Position numbers and translations under genes: made by a program. The notes under the pieces were generated by a model. The model was not told the DNA's origin. It saw only the letters and a list, made by a program, of their open reading frames with translations, and did not search any database. A stretch of DNA of 64,000 bases from Pisaster brevispinus (lineage: Eukaryota > Echinodermata > Asteroidea > Forcipulatida > Asteriidae), in NCBI GenBank assembly GCA_023634235.1, contig JAMKCF010000007.1, positions 3,390,001 to 3,454,000 of the forward strand. Direction: 5' to 3'. Numbering within the stretch: the stretch's first letter is position 1; the number at the start of each line of letters is the position of its first letter. This document shows, piece by piece, positions 11,205 to 24,259 of this stretch.

Positions 11205-12950
11205 ATTTGTTCAATGCTTCAAAATGTTGCAGAAGAAATCAACTAGGTCTTCATGAACCGAGTGGAACAAAGTTTGCCTTGTGTAGAAAAGCAGTGATCT
11301 AGAAATGTAATAGTCTGTTCCTATATAGTTAAAAAATGCCTGTCACCAATAAAGCCCAAACTGTTTTAATCATTTGGAAGAGAACAGATTAAATGTCTTT
11401 CAGTTTTAATGATTCTCATCTCAGTATGGAACAACCCATATATTGATTTAATTTAAGTTCCTCCCTTAATTTGTTTTAACCAAAAACACAAGTAATTTGC
11501 ATTCGCAACATGTGTCTGGTATATAAAAAGCTACAATCATGAACGTTATTAATCTCTTCCTTGTAATGTATACCAACAACGAAGTCAAAAATATTGTATT
11601 CATTTGTCAGATAACTATAATTATTTATTTTGGCTGTGTAGGTTTTTGTCTTAAAGTGCCAGGCCCTACATAAATGTTTGGTTAATGTAACTTCATTTGT
11701 CAGTTTTTTTTCTTCTTGTTCGTAGTTTCGTTGTTTTATTCATTGTTATGGTGTTCTTTTTCTTTTTTCTTGTCTTTCCCTTATTAAGTATAGTGAACAA
11801 CCTTACAATTTGAACTTAAACATCCTTTACAAAGGCCGAATTTACGCTCATAGACTTGTACATTGCAAAGCGTACATGAAACAGGAACTGGGATGACAAT
11901 TTGCGCTTAACAAGATAACGATTGGAACAAAATACAATGTTAGAAGACAAAAAATTGTTGAGATAAAAATGTGCATGATTAAATTTGAAGATTCAAATCT
12001 ACAATTTTGTTGCGATCAATTAAAAGGAGATTTTGCAAGTCGTGTTATTATAATTGTAAAGCATTTCGGAACGGAATGTTTGGTAGAAACCAAAGGATTA
12101 TTATTGCTCTTGGAGGGCTGCGACAACTTTCATTTCTTCAAAAGTTGAATGTTTTAGTTAGACCTTGGGTTAATCCGAATGTCAACCAGAATTAGTTTTG
12201 ATGACACACTCTGATTAAAGTCACATTGGATTCAATGCTACTGGAAATATTATCAAATTGTAAGTTTACATTAAGAAGGAGATTTTAAAGTTCTTTCTGG
12301 TGACGTGTTAATGTGTCATCAAACTTGAGACATGTTTTGCAAGTCAGAACAAAATTCAATAAAAATTAAAAAAAATAGTAACCGTATTCTCTTTGTTTTT
12401 CGTTAAGGACGATATTTAGATGCTTATCTTGAACCAGTATTATGGGTTTTCCCCCTTTTTCCTTCCTTTTTGTATCAAAATCAGAGAATTTCTGCCTTTA
12501 TTTTGTAATAAAAATAAATCATCGTTGGTTGTGACACGCAAGATGTATTTTTTCATCGTTTCTTCCTGTATTTTGTTATGAGTTTTGTAAACACCCTTGC
12601 CCTGAGGCAGTTCAGAATTAATGTTATAACTTGACTGAACCCTTCAAGTTGCTTTTTGTTTCATAATTTTCTTTTTCTTCAAATGTTTCCTAAAAGAGTC
12701 GAAACACTTAAATCGAGAGTTTTATGTAGATAACCTCTTATATTGACATACGACTACCACTTTCTCATGAAATACACCTCTCCAAGTTAACTTGACTTTT
12801 AATTTGTTAAAACAAAACTATGCAAACCTGTGTAAAGTCTATATTCACTGTACATCAACATGTTTTCAACACGTTGAAAATCAAAGTGATCAATTAAAAC
12901 CAACAACCATAAGACTGCAATAAGAAATGCAAAACACCCAGAAAACTCCG
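11205..12950. other. Intergenic spacer of type-B unit
   Basis: No gene is supported. Parts are repeated elsewhere: 11830-12200 matches 47780-48060 (same 'ttcaaatctacaa' and 'aaaggagattttg' phrases), and 12090-12310 matches 3650-3860. This marks the extent of a type-B duplication unit. Confidence 0.55.
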
Positions 12951-12959
12951 GGTCAGAAC

Positions 12960-13544
12960 AGACCTATCTTGAGAAATTTTAAGGTGTATCCGTCGATATT
13001 CAAATGATAAAGTGAGTGATCTTGAAATCTTCTGACGTCGGTTCCATTTACAAACCATTTTACAGTGAGTGTCAGTAGAGCTCCACGTCGTGACTGAATG
13101 TTACAGTGAAATGTTCAATTATCTCACAATGTTTATGGAAAACGAGGCGGTTGGACACCGGTGTCGATTATTGATGGTATGATGACGGTCGCAGATAAAG
13201 AATTAAGAATGCTTTGCTTTTCATATGAGTAAATTGTGCATCGATAGCGCCTCGTATCATTAAGAAGGACTCCTGCAGACCAGTCAGGACCAGAAGACAC
13301 TGAATATCTGCCACGATACCCAGAATACACAACTGTACATTCAGTCATTGTTTCAATTTCGTTGTTTGTCTCACGCTCCCAATAAAGCATACACCTGCTG
13401 TATGCACAGATGGTCAAGTCAGTGCTACACCTCAGCGTGGCAGTCTCTCCTACCTCGGCTACGGTGTCTTCTGGATGACCCGTGAAGAACACACGCTCTG
13501 CATCCATAATGCAACATAAAAACACACAAAACTACCGAGTACAT
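12960..13544 (-). pseudogene. Decayed type-B Ig receptor copy
   Basis: The minus strand from the ATG at 13544 gives a signal peptide of the 10183-11204 class (MYSVVLCVFMLHYGCRAC), followed by a one-base frameshift. The Ig1 body then reads in the second frame (GHPEDTVAEVGETATLRC ... WERE ... RYRC). Ig1 runs to IIPSIIDTGVQPPRFP and a TAA stop, with two TGA stops just after. The Ig2 start (FHCNVQSRRGALLTLTVKW, VNGTDVRRF) continues beyond the stops. The copy ends abruptly near 12960 at MITE-like 'ccgggtcagaa' sequence, so stalk, helix and tail are missing. Confidence 0.85.
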
Positions 13545-14158
13545 ATTATGGAAAAGTTTCAAAATACGGAAGATTGAATAAAATACCGAGGTCTTCGCCG
13601 ATGTGCTCTGGACCCAAACTATATTATGGGAATACTTGTTTTATGTTTGACATTGGTGGGCACAAATGCGTACCAGGATTAGCAATGATAAACTTTTGTT
13701 GTTAAATGCACCCTGAAATGCAATAGCATGCGGGAACCACTCTTAGTTATCAAAATGAACGTTTCAGTCAAGAATAATCAAAGATTCACTTCATCGAAAA
13801 GATGGGACATGATTCTGAAATTATCATGGTGGTGTTATTGGAACACTCAATACAATTTACACACATTAACAATCATCCGAGTGTGAATAGACCCAGAGTC
13901 AGGGTCCCGTGAGGTCTGACTGATTTCTGGATCAGTTTGACCCAGAATTGTTTTTTAACCTTTTCATACCAAAATTATTATTCTAACATTCAATTGTTTT
14001 TGTACTGTTTATTTAAACCGGTTAAGTTGGGTAAAATGCAAATTTAAAAAAGGGGGAACAAGTATTTGCTTTTTCGATAATTATTATCACCCAAAATTTG
14101 TCTTTGTCGCGTAAATCCAGGTAAAGTAAAAATACTAATAACATTAATAACTGCATGT
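13545..14158. other. Intergenic, no gene
   Basis: No coding sequence is supported. The area around 13710-13950 is a diverged copy of the block-S sequence that precedes the GGGTCA MITE (compare 16090-16330), including 'tagcaatgataa' and 'gggaacca(c/t)tcttagttatc'. Confidence 0.5.
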
Positions 14159-14159
14159 A

Positions 14160-14560
14160 AATAGCGCCTCACTCATTCAGAAGAACTTCTCTAAGTGGCC
14201 AGATGATTAAATAAAGACGAAAAGAAAAACTACGTAGGCCTATGATAAGCTGAACAAACATGATTTGAGACAGTGGTAGCTTGTTTGATGTGAAGAGGGA
14301 TAATGTTCCGCAAATGAGGTCCAGCAAACTGATAACTACGTTTACCACATGCTTTGGTGGCAACGGTTGGTATGACAAGTGTGTCTTTGTTTGCAGAACG
14401 GAGGTTTCTTGCAGGCATGTATGCAGTAAGCAAACCAGTAAGGTAAAGGGACCGTTTCCATGATGACATTGAAATGTTAAGACGAGCTTCTTTAAGAAAA
14501 ATGCAACATTGAACTGGACGACAATGGGGTGATTGCATAGCTGGATTAATGGGTTCATTG
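14160..14560 (-). mobile_element. 3' end of a CR1/L2-like LINE
   Basis: A minus-strand frame encodes a stretch typical of the C terminus of non-LTR reverse-transcriptase proteins: YMPARNLRSANKDTLVIP, then ACGKRSYQFAGPHLRNIIPL. In the family this region commonly reads RNLRS...L.VP...YG.RSF..A.P.LWN.LPL. The frame ends in SAYHRPT. The 3' sequence 'gaggcgctatttacatg' resembles the tail of the SINE at 15367-15781, as expected if the two share LINE machinery. The copy is 5'-truncated. Confidence 0.7.
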
Positions 14561-14642
14561 TTAACCAGTGTCGTGGTCAGCCTGACCCGAAATCAGTCAG
14601 TCCCCTTTAGACTCAAAATCCGGGCCAATTTAGACCAATGAG

Positions 14643-15227
<585 letters not shown>

Positions 15228-15366
15228 CCAGGAGTTTTAGAGTGTACAGTTTTGTCAATCGTTAGATACAGCAGTGATCTTGAGACGTGTTTTGCAGCAC
15301 AAGACGTTGACGACAATCATTTTACCAGTGTAAGAAAATCAAACATCGTATTCTATTCTTTTCTGG

Positions 15367-15781
15367 CGTGTCGTGGCCGAGCGGATACGATCACTGGACT
15401 CAAGCTCTGGTGTTTCTGATCAGCAGAGTGTGGGTTCGAGTCCCGGTCGTGACACTTGTGTCCTTAAGCAAGACACTTAACCATGATTGCTTCGTCCTTC
15501 GGATGGGACGTAAAGCCGTTGGTCCCGTGTGTTGTGTAACGCACGTAAAAAAACTCAGTGCACTTATCGAAAAGAGAAGGGTCCGCCCTGGTGTTCCTGG
15601 TTTGATTGGCTGCATATTACGCCACAGCACCTTGTAAACCATTACATGGTGCTATGTTATAGAGTAGGTCTCATACTTCAAACGTAGCCCCCAAATACCT
15701 TGCAGGAAAATACTTAATGTTGAAGCGCCTTGAGCGTCACTGAGTGACGGATATGAGCGCTATTTAAACAGCCATTTTTAT
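15367..15781 (+). mobile_element. tRNA-Leu/Ser-derived SINE
   Basis: The head reads as a class II tRNA: 'gtggccgagcgg' (A box), a long variable arm, and 'gggttcgagtccc' (T arm/B box). The acceptor strands (tgtcgtg...cgtgaca) can still pair. The body contains 'ggatgggacgtaaagccg' and 'ttggtcccgtgtg', and the tail ends in 'gagcgctatttaaac', a form shared with CR1/L2-like LINE 3' ends. The head is probably still a recognisable Pol III promoter. No clear target duplication was found. Confidence 0.85.
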
Positions 15782-15889
15782 TCACGCTTATAATACATTC
15801 GTAATTGATTACTATATTTGTTTTGTTTGTCTTTCTCGCTCAATGTTGATGGCATTATTTTTTTTTTGCCTTTATTCGGTTATAAAAGC

Positions 15890-18654
15890 AAAGCAATAAA
15901 ACATATTTATGTTTGTTTACGACGTGCAGGAATCGGTTGTGTGTAATGTTTGTTTTTATTTTTTTATCGTTAGTTCCTGGTTGTATTTTGTTTTGAGGAA
16001 ATTATAATTGAAAATTTTAGTTTAACCAAAATGGTTTTAATACTTTAATTTGCAATCATCTAAACACTTTCATTGTTAATTGGAGAGCACAGACCGTTAT
16101 CACGATTAGCAATGATAACATAATCGTGTTAAATTCACCACGGAATGGAATAGCACGCAGGAACCATTCTTAGTTATCAAATTGAAAGTTTCACTTCAAG
16201 AATGATCAAAAATTCACCTGATCGGAAAGATCGGAGATATGACTCTGAAATTCTTTGTGGAGACGCCATTGAAACACTATAAAACACATCCGGGTCAGAA
16301 TTGACCCAGATCCGGGTCACGTAAAGCCTGACCGAATTCACAGAACTTGAATTAAATTCAAATTGTTAATCAGTTTCCGGGTCAGCCTTACCCAGATTTG
16401 AGTCAGGTCCCCTTTGACCAGATTCCGGGTCAAATCTGACCCATGGGTTTTTAGAGTGTACCGTAGCCGCGATCTTCGGACGTGTTTTGCAGCCCAAGAC
16501 GTAAAGGGTAATCAATAACACCAGTCTAAGAAAATCAAACATCGTATTCTCTTCATTCCCCAATTATAGGACGTTCCTTATAGATAGTTCCCAATAGACG
16601 CCATCTTTACGGGCGAATTGCATTTTGGCTTGCAGGCGCATCAAGCGCTCAAATTATTAACGCTGCTGCGCAGTTTACTAACCAATCCTGCAATGAGTTT
16701 TGTGAAATGTGCGCGTGATGCACGCCGTTCTCACGGAAATGCATGAATGTGTGTTCCAAATTGCCAGTGAAGATGGCCGATTTACGTCATATTGCAACCT
16801 ATCTATTGGTTATTAATATCTTTATTTTTCTTCCTCTTTTGGTCTAAAGTATTGCAAACATAAAATTTGTTGGCAACATTTTGCAACAGACAAAATTACC
16901 TTTATTTGGTTATTCAAAAATCGAAATCGAATATACATTGATACCTCACTATGCAAAGCCTCAAAAAGTATACACAATAATTCTATTTAGTTTCTGACGT
17001 GCAAGAGTTGTTCGCGTTGATATATTTGTTCATCGTTGGTTCCTTGATGTTTTTTTTGTTTTTTTTTGTGGATTCTATTTAACATCGTTGTCTTTACTCT
17101 TGACGCAGTTCAAAGTGTACGAATAAACTTCATTAAAATGATCTTAATCCGTCCATTTGCAATCATCTACACAACTTTTTTTTCAATTTGTTAATCTCTA
17201 CATAAGTTGTTTTTTATTTTTATTTGTTTATATACTTTTCTCCCCCAAAGGGTCAAAACAAAAACTAATGTTGACATCCCCTGTATTTATTTACACAACT
17301 ATTTGTAAACAACTGCAAACAAATCTGTTTGTAAACAACTCGGTAAATTCTTGTTTCTACAAAGACAACTGAAACGAGGTTTGATTTATTAAGGTATGAA
17401 TTTATGCATCTAGTGAAAGTTACTACCACGAAGTCGCAATTATGTTCTGCAAATTTCCTTGAAGTTTCAACATTTGATACAGCTTCCAGTGTTGAAAATG
17501 AAATAATCAATCGATGGATCTTTGAGATATGTATGCAACCTACACGATCCATGACATCAACCCAGCCAATCCTACCAAACACCCAAATAGCAATCCCACG
17601 GTATTGCATTACTTCGTGAAAACTTTGAACATAATATATGCAGTCTCAGTTTCAAACATTGAGACCCACCAAATCTCGACACCACCATCAACCATCCCCT
17701 CTCAAGTACAAAACACCATGCATATTCCATTATTTGTTTTCTTCAAAAAACATGTAGAACGCAATAATCTAAAATCAGAAACATTGCCTTGGTCTTCCAA
17801 ATATTTAAGATGTTATCATTTTCACCCCCAAGACTAAATTAAAGATAACGTCATCATGAAAAAAACCATTTATCCAAGACAAAAATAATAAACACATTGT
17901 TCCATTGTTCAACAACAACAACAACAACAACAATAAACAAGAAAGCCTAAATAAACAAAACGCGAGTAAAACACAAATGCGACGCCTACAACCAAATAAA
18001 GGTGGTGCATATGAAACATAGTTAAGCCCTCCTTTAAAAATTAAGCAAAATGGAGTTAAAGAAAATAGCAAATTTCAAGACTTCTTATACACCAACTGGC
18101 CCTCTCTATATTTTAATGCAGAGCTATCAGTAATACTGGTAAGACGTCAAAATGGTCCACTTTCGTACCAACATAGCCTCACTGTTGGTGTTTTAGAAAG
18201 CCCTTTTTTAATAATAATAAACCAATAATTATAACTTTAGTATAAACGAACAATTTTCCAGATTTAATGGCTACTTTGTTAAGTTCAGACAGTTAATATA
18301 TTGTCTGAGTAAATTAAACGCAGTAAGTTCTTTATGACAAACCAATTTTTAACAATCAATTGTAGTTTCTTACAATTATTGATAAAACAGAAGACAGCTC
18401 TTAAAATTACTCGGTGAAGATTAAGGTTTTTGTCAAAATGTCGACTTCTGAATTCACTGAGATTGTAATGTGTTTTTATTATTTTTTGTTTTTAGATTAT
18501 CGTAAACAAATCCAAGATTCGTTAATATTGTTGCTTTCAGGAAAATGTGACCATTAAATGTTGGTTGTGGTGTTGAGTAAAGCTTGGCGATGTAAATTGG
18601 CTGGCTCTTACTAAAAACATGGCGTCCACTTGAAAAACACAGACTACTTGAATA
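15890..18654. repeat. Block S copy A (3' flank of a short-tail receptor)
   Basis: This is collinear with 25640-28090 plus 31562-31905 (copy B) and 39570-42182 (copy C). Shared phrases include 'tagcaatgataacat', 'tttgtaaacaactgc', 'acgatccat', 'cttcatgac' and 'gagtaaattaaacgcagtaa'. Copy A lacks both the SINE-like insertion and the transposon carried by copy B: at 18291-18303 it has a single 'agttaatata'. The only internal element is the MITE at 16274-16459. No gene is present. Confidence 0.85.
16274..16459. mobile_element. MITE with ACACTCTAAAA ends and GGGTCA motifs (copy A)
   Basis: Its ends 'acactataaaacacatcc' and '...gggtttttagagtgt' are inverted repeats, followed inward by 'gggtcagaattgaccc' and 'gggtcaaatctgaccc'. 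Matching copies are at 26092-26278 and 39777-39962, and degraded ones at about 2030-2120, 13880-13940 and 46920-47215. It has no coding capacity. Confidence 0.8.
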
Positions 18655-19809
18655 TCAGTTCTTGGTAGCTGGATGGTGCAGTTTCTTTATGGCCAGTAGA
18701 AGCAGCTTCCAGTGTAGTTGGGTTTCTATTTCCTCATACTCCTCTGCATCTTCATCTTGGGTTGTCTGAACTACACGGGTTGAATTAGGATTGGCTTTGG
18801 ATCGTCTTTTGATCACGATAATGTACAGCAGTGATGAGATGAAGAGACAGATGAAGACAGCAGCTACAAACCATCCTACTGAGATGCTTGTAGAATCTGT
18901 GCATCCTGAAGAAGGCTTGTTACTGTCAGGATCGGGATAATGCTTCTTGGTCGGTAGAGGGGATGGGATATGGGGTGCAATTGGGGTAGACTGTCGGTCG
19001 TACGAACCACTCGTGGTCAATAATACAGAAGTGACCGTTGTTGAGTGAGGTGTCTTCATCACGTCTGTATCTGTTTACATGGTTACCTCATTCCAATGAA
19101 CAAGTAACAAGCCACTAATAGTCTCCCCAATAATTGACATGGATCCTCTCAACACCATACATTTCACTGCAGTGCCATTTTCTCTCATTGTCAATCTCAG
19201 CATTATCATTGTTTTATTGTTATCATGAAGTGCAATTAAATGATCTCCCTTCGTTAATTCTTGCAAAGACTCATCGTGATTATTGTACTTTAATTTAACA
19301 TACCAAGTATAGTTCAGTTCGTCCTCATTGATTGGTCGCCTTTGGCAATGAAACTTTGCATTTTGACCCACGTATTTCTCAATCTGAGACGGTACGACAG
19401 TAGTGTCTATCGGATCAACTACCAGTCTGGCTGCATTAGACTCGTCGATTTCTACCCCAGGTGTTGATCTGTAGACATAACAGCTGTAATATCCCTCATC
19501 AATCGGTTGTAAATTGCGTATGTGAAAAGTCCATGTACAGTCACTTAACGTGATCGTGTACCTCTCTCTGCCATTGGTGTTGGTGTACACCTCGGTCCAA
19601 GTAGATATCGCTGCGTTGGACTCTATTGTCATTCCACGTTTCCAATACATACGATAAGAGCTCTTTGTTTGACACCATACATTCTGGAGCGTACAGCTTA
19701 ATGTCACATCACTACCTATCAGGGCGAGGGTGTCAACTGGGTGAGTCTGGAAAAGTGTGGCCTCACCCAACCCACAGATCGAAGTCATAACAAGAATAAG
19801 CAGAAACAT
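18655..19809 (-). pseudogene. Short-tail Ig receptor, nonsense before the membrane helix
   Basis: The ATG at 19809 opens a perfect signal peptide (MFLLILVMTSICGLGEA), Ig1 (SCTLQNVWC ... GYYSC) and Ig2 (FHCQRR ... YTWY ... AVKC). After NEVTM the GAA codon of the paralogs is TAA (19075-19077). The frame continues in register past the stop through the Thr/Ser/Pro stalk and helix (SISVGWFVAAVFICLFISSL) to EEYEEIETQL. There a one-base deletion relative to the 31906-33075 and 42183-43079 paralogs shifts the frame, and SSYQELIFK is lost. As it stands, only a 244-residue secreted two-Ig protein could be made. This could be a decoy receptor, but two independent lesions suggest a pseudogene. Confidence 0.88.
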
Positions 19810-22160
19810 TTTTTTTTCAGTAGCTGTTGATACGTGTAGAATGCGCGATGAAATAACAGCAAACTGCAGTCTTCACATTGATATGAAAACCTAAGATCCT
19901 TACAAGTCACTCGTCAACTAAACTTGAAATGCTGAAGACAATAAACTTAATAAAACATCAAACCTGGAAATGATTTCAGTTAAAACGCAGCGTTGGTGAA
20001 TACATATTTTTGCTTTTCAGTGATGTTTTTATTCTCAATGGTCTGTGTTTTCTCCGTTCAATTTCTTTAACTTCCTTCCTTGAAGTTTAAAGGCGAAACT
20101 CCTAAAAACACTGACTTGTTGTAACACTAATTTGTATTGTTTATTATTTGTTTTATTATTATAATAACTGTTAATATTATTATTATTTACATACAGGGAT
20201 ATAAGCTATATATAAAATTAGTAGGGGAGATGGCCTTAGCTTAGATTAAGGGAGAGTATCCCCAAAAAGCGGGAAAATATAGCCAATCAGAGTTGTAAAT
20301 TTACAAACAATAGGGTGGTTAAGAACCAATCAGAGTGAATAAGTGAGGACAAAGGATGGTCAGTGTGAAACTAAAATTTAAAAATCTTCTTTCCATGGAT
20401 GCTAAGATTTCGCGTGGTTTTTAAACAGGCTTTTATACAAATAGTTATTTAAAAAAAAACTAAATTAAAGAAAAGCTTTCATCTTAACTGACATTTTAAA
20501 TGCAATGGACTTGTTGAAGGAAGCTAAAACTTGATGTTATCCTCAATGGTCTGTGGTTAGTTGTTTTCATTTTCTTAACTTCCTTCTTTCTATAGTACCA
20601 AAATCCAGGAACTTTGCCCCTTTTGCCGATTTTAAAACAATTTATGGGCTTCAGTTGATACATCAATTCTTTCTTGAGTTGTTGGTCGGTGAGACAGCAG
20701 TTCTTTTTTTTCTTTTTTTTGCCATAAAGACCTTTACATTTGACCTAGGGAGTCCAAAAGCAATAAGATACCAGTGCATCTCAAGACAGGTCCATAAAAC
20801 CAAGTTTGGCATTGATATTTTCAAGTCCCTCTTGAATAATCGCTCGAACAGTGACTACAGCCCAACACGCTGACGGACACACGCGCACACAGACATGGAA
20901 GGACAAGGCAAACACTCTGCACCTTCGGATTGCTTCACCGTTGGGGTATAAAACAATCTCAATTCATGAGAAAAGCTTTCGAATATAGACGTCTTGAAAC
21001 CAAAGATTAGCAGCATCAATTTCCCGGTTACTTTAACTAATGGGACTGAGTGCTGATTGAAAGGGGACAAAACATCATCAGGGACTGAGTTTGGCACATT
21101 TTATGCGCCCCACCCCCTCCCCATTTCTGATTACAAACATGTTTTTATTAAAGGTACGACGCCTTTACAGGATTGGTCAGGATAAAACATATCATTGTTT
21201 AATTTGAGTCTTAAATATTTCTGATTCTGAAGTTCATACTATAATTAGTTTTTTCCTTTGAGATTTTTCCCTTTGAATTGAAATTATGTTCGAGAAAACA
21301 AATCCAGAAAACCTATACAAATATATATGTGAATGTAAAAATAAAAAGACAACAACAACAACAACAATAACAACAACAACAGCTTATTTTTATTGTTACA
21401 ACAAAAACAAAGTAATATGTGTTTAAATGCTGAAAATGTGCATGGTTTTGTACTATTTGTTTCCGACTCACACAACAGATTAAGCTCAAGTTTTGATCGG
21501 TTTGTTATTTTGTGGTTGTACACACAAACTATGAACACTGTCTGTGACTATTTTGTGAGTGCTACCAGTTCTGTATAATACCTTAAAGTTGAAAAAAACA
21601 GGTTTTTTTTTTCCATTTGTTTTTCTTCTTCTTTTCCTTCTGACGATTTGTACACGCACCTGTTCAATTCACGAGTGAAAGACTGAGGGCAAATCATCTA
21701 TCTATACCCATTCTTTTCTCATCCACTCGGGATCCAACAAGTTTAACTTTTAGACTCAGACCTCGGCATATTTTCAGCGAGAGTATGATCGGAAAAAACC
21801 TAATCTGAGGTGTAATTCATATTATTCTAAGTAATTTCTTTCACTGCCAGGCTTCTATAAGAAGGTGCACGGTCCAAACACCAATAGCATTAATGTTTTT
21901 ATAGTTATTGATATCTCGTAGGAATAAACTGATGGTGTGATTTCCACGTAATTCCATTTTGTAGATGGTATATGTGAGCATGTAGTTTGATTTAATAATT
22001 AAACATACGACTAATCACCTTTTTTTCAAGCAAACAGAAGAAACTAATGCTCTCTTATTTCTTGGAAAAGTTCAAATCTGTGTCTTAACAATGTTGAAAA
22101 CTTTCTCAGATAAAAAGTTATTAAATAGTCATCTTATCGTTAAATCTACATATGTTCAAA
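19810..22160. other. Intergenic: receptor leader, upstream flank, simple repeats
   Basis: The conserved receptor leader runs to about 19960, and the 'cttccttgaagtttaaagg' phrase is at 20070. After that the order seen upstream of other genes is lost. No gene is supported. A short (AAC)n array lies at 21349-21381. The part 21670-21830 matches the 5090-5270 spacer ('gactgagggc', 'acctcggca'), so another F-type unit boundary lies here. Confidence 0.55.
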
Positions 22161-22162
22161 GT

Positions 22163-23212
22163 AAAGGCCCTGTCACACCTTGACGTTTTAGCCAGCGTAT
22201 GCTGACGTATGAAAATTTGGCGAATACGCTGGCGTACGTCGAATAAGTTATGGGTAAGTTTTGTAAAAGTTAAGAGCAAAAACTTTCGGCGTATGCCATT
22301 GTGTGGCTCATAAGTCCCGCATAAGTTGTAGGCAAGTTATACGATCGTTGACAAACGTTCACACACGTTACTTGTAAGTTAATCATAAGTCGACATACGT
22401 CGAGATAATGTCTAGCGTACCCAAAACTTATTTCTAACCTATGAGTAACGTGCTTTGAACCTATGTCGAACTTATCTCCAACGCATATTAACGTATGTAG
22501 ACGTTTTGACGTGTTCCGGACGACCACAGAACTTACTTGTAAATAATCTCTGTTTATTCTTGCATGTAACTGTTATAGCGCCACCATGTGTTAAGACTTG
22601 TCCAATCAACACATGTACTGAGGTTCACTAAAAGTAGCCATCTTGAGTTATACTTACAGCATATCTAGTCTCCGCTATTACAATGTTTACATAACTAAAC
22701 ATGTTTCTAACTATAGCTACCGTATAATGGCGTATTGGCAGCGTTTAGGGGAAATTGTATATAAAAATGGGGTTCGCAGGAGGAATCCGTCAGTACTCCT
22801 CATCAAGAATCCATTTTCTTCTGCATGATGGATGTTGATGACGTGATGTCTAGTGCAGTTACGATTTGAATCGTCGAGCGGCAGCCTTTGTATAGGGTAC
22901 GACACGTGATCGTCGGCGATACGCTCCGCGCGCTGTGCATAAGTTAGACTATCGTTGGGCATAAGTTGTGAACGCCGGCAACACGCTGAGCATTCGTTGG
23001 TATTGGTTGGTATAAGTTATCTAAACGTTATGGAAACGTTCTATGCAAGTTACTACTACGGTATGTATACGTCCACTCATTATGAATATGATTTGTATAC
23101 GCTCAAAATTGAAAAAAACAAACATCGATATTTCAGCGTATGCCAGCGTTTTAGAGACGTTTTCATACGTCGGCATACGCTGGCTAAAACGTCAAGGTGT
23201 GACAGGGCCTTT
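22163..23212. mobile_element. 1,050-bp DNA element with 53-bp terminal inverted repeats
   Basis: The sequence from 22163 (AAAGGCCCTGTCACACCTTG...) is matched by the reverse complement of the sequence ending at 23212 over 53 bp with one mismatch. The interior next to both ends is full of 'acgtatg', 'aagttat' and 'cgttgg' words that look like diverged subterminal repeats. The centre (about 22550-22900) is different in composition and has no convincing protein. It is a non-autonomous DNA transposon of undetermined superfamily. A target duplication could not be identified. Confidence 0.85.
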
Positions 23213-23269
23213 TTTAACGGCGTAACGGTTGCGGCCGGGCCCGGTTGCAGCTGGGCCCAAAAGTTTTGC

Positions 23270-24250
23270 TCATCCGTAATTCGAACTTTCACGTTCTCTC
23301 TTCTAGTCGCCCGTCCTACCTCTGCGCTAAGTAACTGACACCTACCACCCTCTGTTTTTTCCAGTATTTAGTGTCAACTTCATTTGTTATGAAGGTAACA
23401 AGAAATATGTTATTGGTCTGAGCCAACCTGGACTCGAGCGCGGGTGTTTCGATATGCAAGCCCATCACCTCTCCAGTTTTGCTAACTGACTGATCTACTG
23501 GAAGTTTGCTTTATTTTAGAGATAAATATGTCTTTACCTTTTATGGTAAGATAAAAAACACAAACCCGCAAGGGTTCGAACCCGGGCCTTTCGATATGCA
23601 CTTGATCTTAAACTATCCAGTTGAGCTAACTGTCCAGCTCATAAAGGGTGCTCTTAATTTACGTTATAAATAATATGCTACATTACAGTTAAACTGTTCG
23701 CGTACAGCTGATCAACCCATATCGCACCTGATCTTCTGGAATCCTTCTGGCGGACATCCAAATCGCGGCAGGAGGAAAACATGCTATCCAGACACACCAA
23801 AGACACAAATCTCAATCTAAACGAAACCCAACAACTCATGAGGGATAAAGCAGCCTGGTACCGTTTCATTAAAGCTGCTTCTACTATTCCGTCCAAGGAC
23901 GAAGGATGATGATGACAGTTAAATAAACATTGTATAAACAAAAAAAAAAATAAAAAAAATAAAAACATGCTGCGCTTTGAACCGGGGTCTTGTACTATGC
24001 ACTACCACGACCTTCTCATCGTAGTTAGTTCCGCTGACTGTCCTCCCGGTAAAACAGATTTTGTTTGTTTGTGGAAAGCATAATTTTTTTATACTAATAC
24101 ACCAGGATTTAAACTATCCCATTGCGCTAACTATTCTCGGCAAAACAAGCATTCCTTTTTAAATGTAGAAACTTGTATAGTAAGATAACAAATTAAATAC
24201 GACCTTACCCGGATTCTAACCAGGGTAAGTTCACCTCCGTCAAACAAGTA
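23270..24250 (-). repeat. Decayed tRNA-like copies in a row
   Basis: On the minus strand several stretches pair a tRNA A-box-like word with a B-box-like word. The clearest is 23565-23640, with 'ttagctcaactgg' and 'gggttcgaaccc'. Weaker ones are near 23270-23340, 23400-23510, 23960-24055 and 24085-24250. They probably derive from a tRNA-headed SINE or from tRNA pseudogenes. None folds well enough to be called a functional tRNA. Confidence 0.5.
23690..23960 (+). mobile_element. LINE 3' terminus with poly-A
   Basis: The plus strand encodes a C-terminal tail typical of non-LTR retrotransposon proteins (ESFWRTSK-like, then MLSRHTKDTNLNLNE, QQLMRDKAAWYRFIK and TIPSKDEG followed by TGA). An A-rich tail with AATAAA-like strings follows at 23930-23960. 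The start is truncated, so this is a dead 5'-truncated insertion. Confidence 0.65.
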
Positions 24251-24259
24251 TAACAAGTT

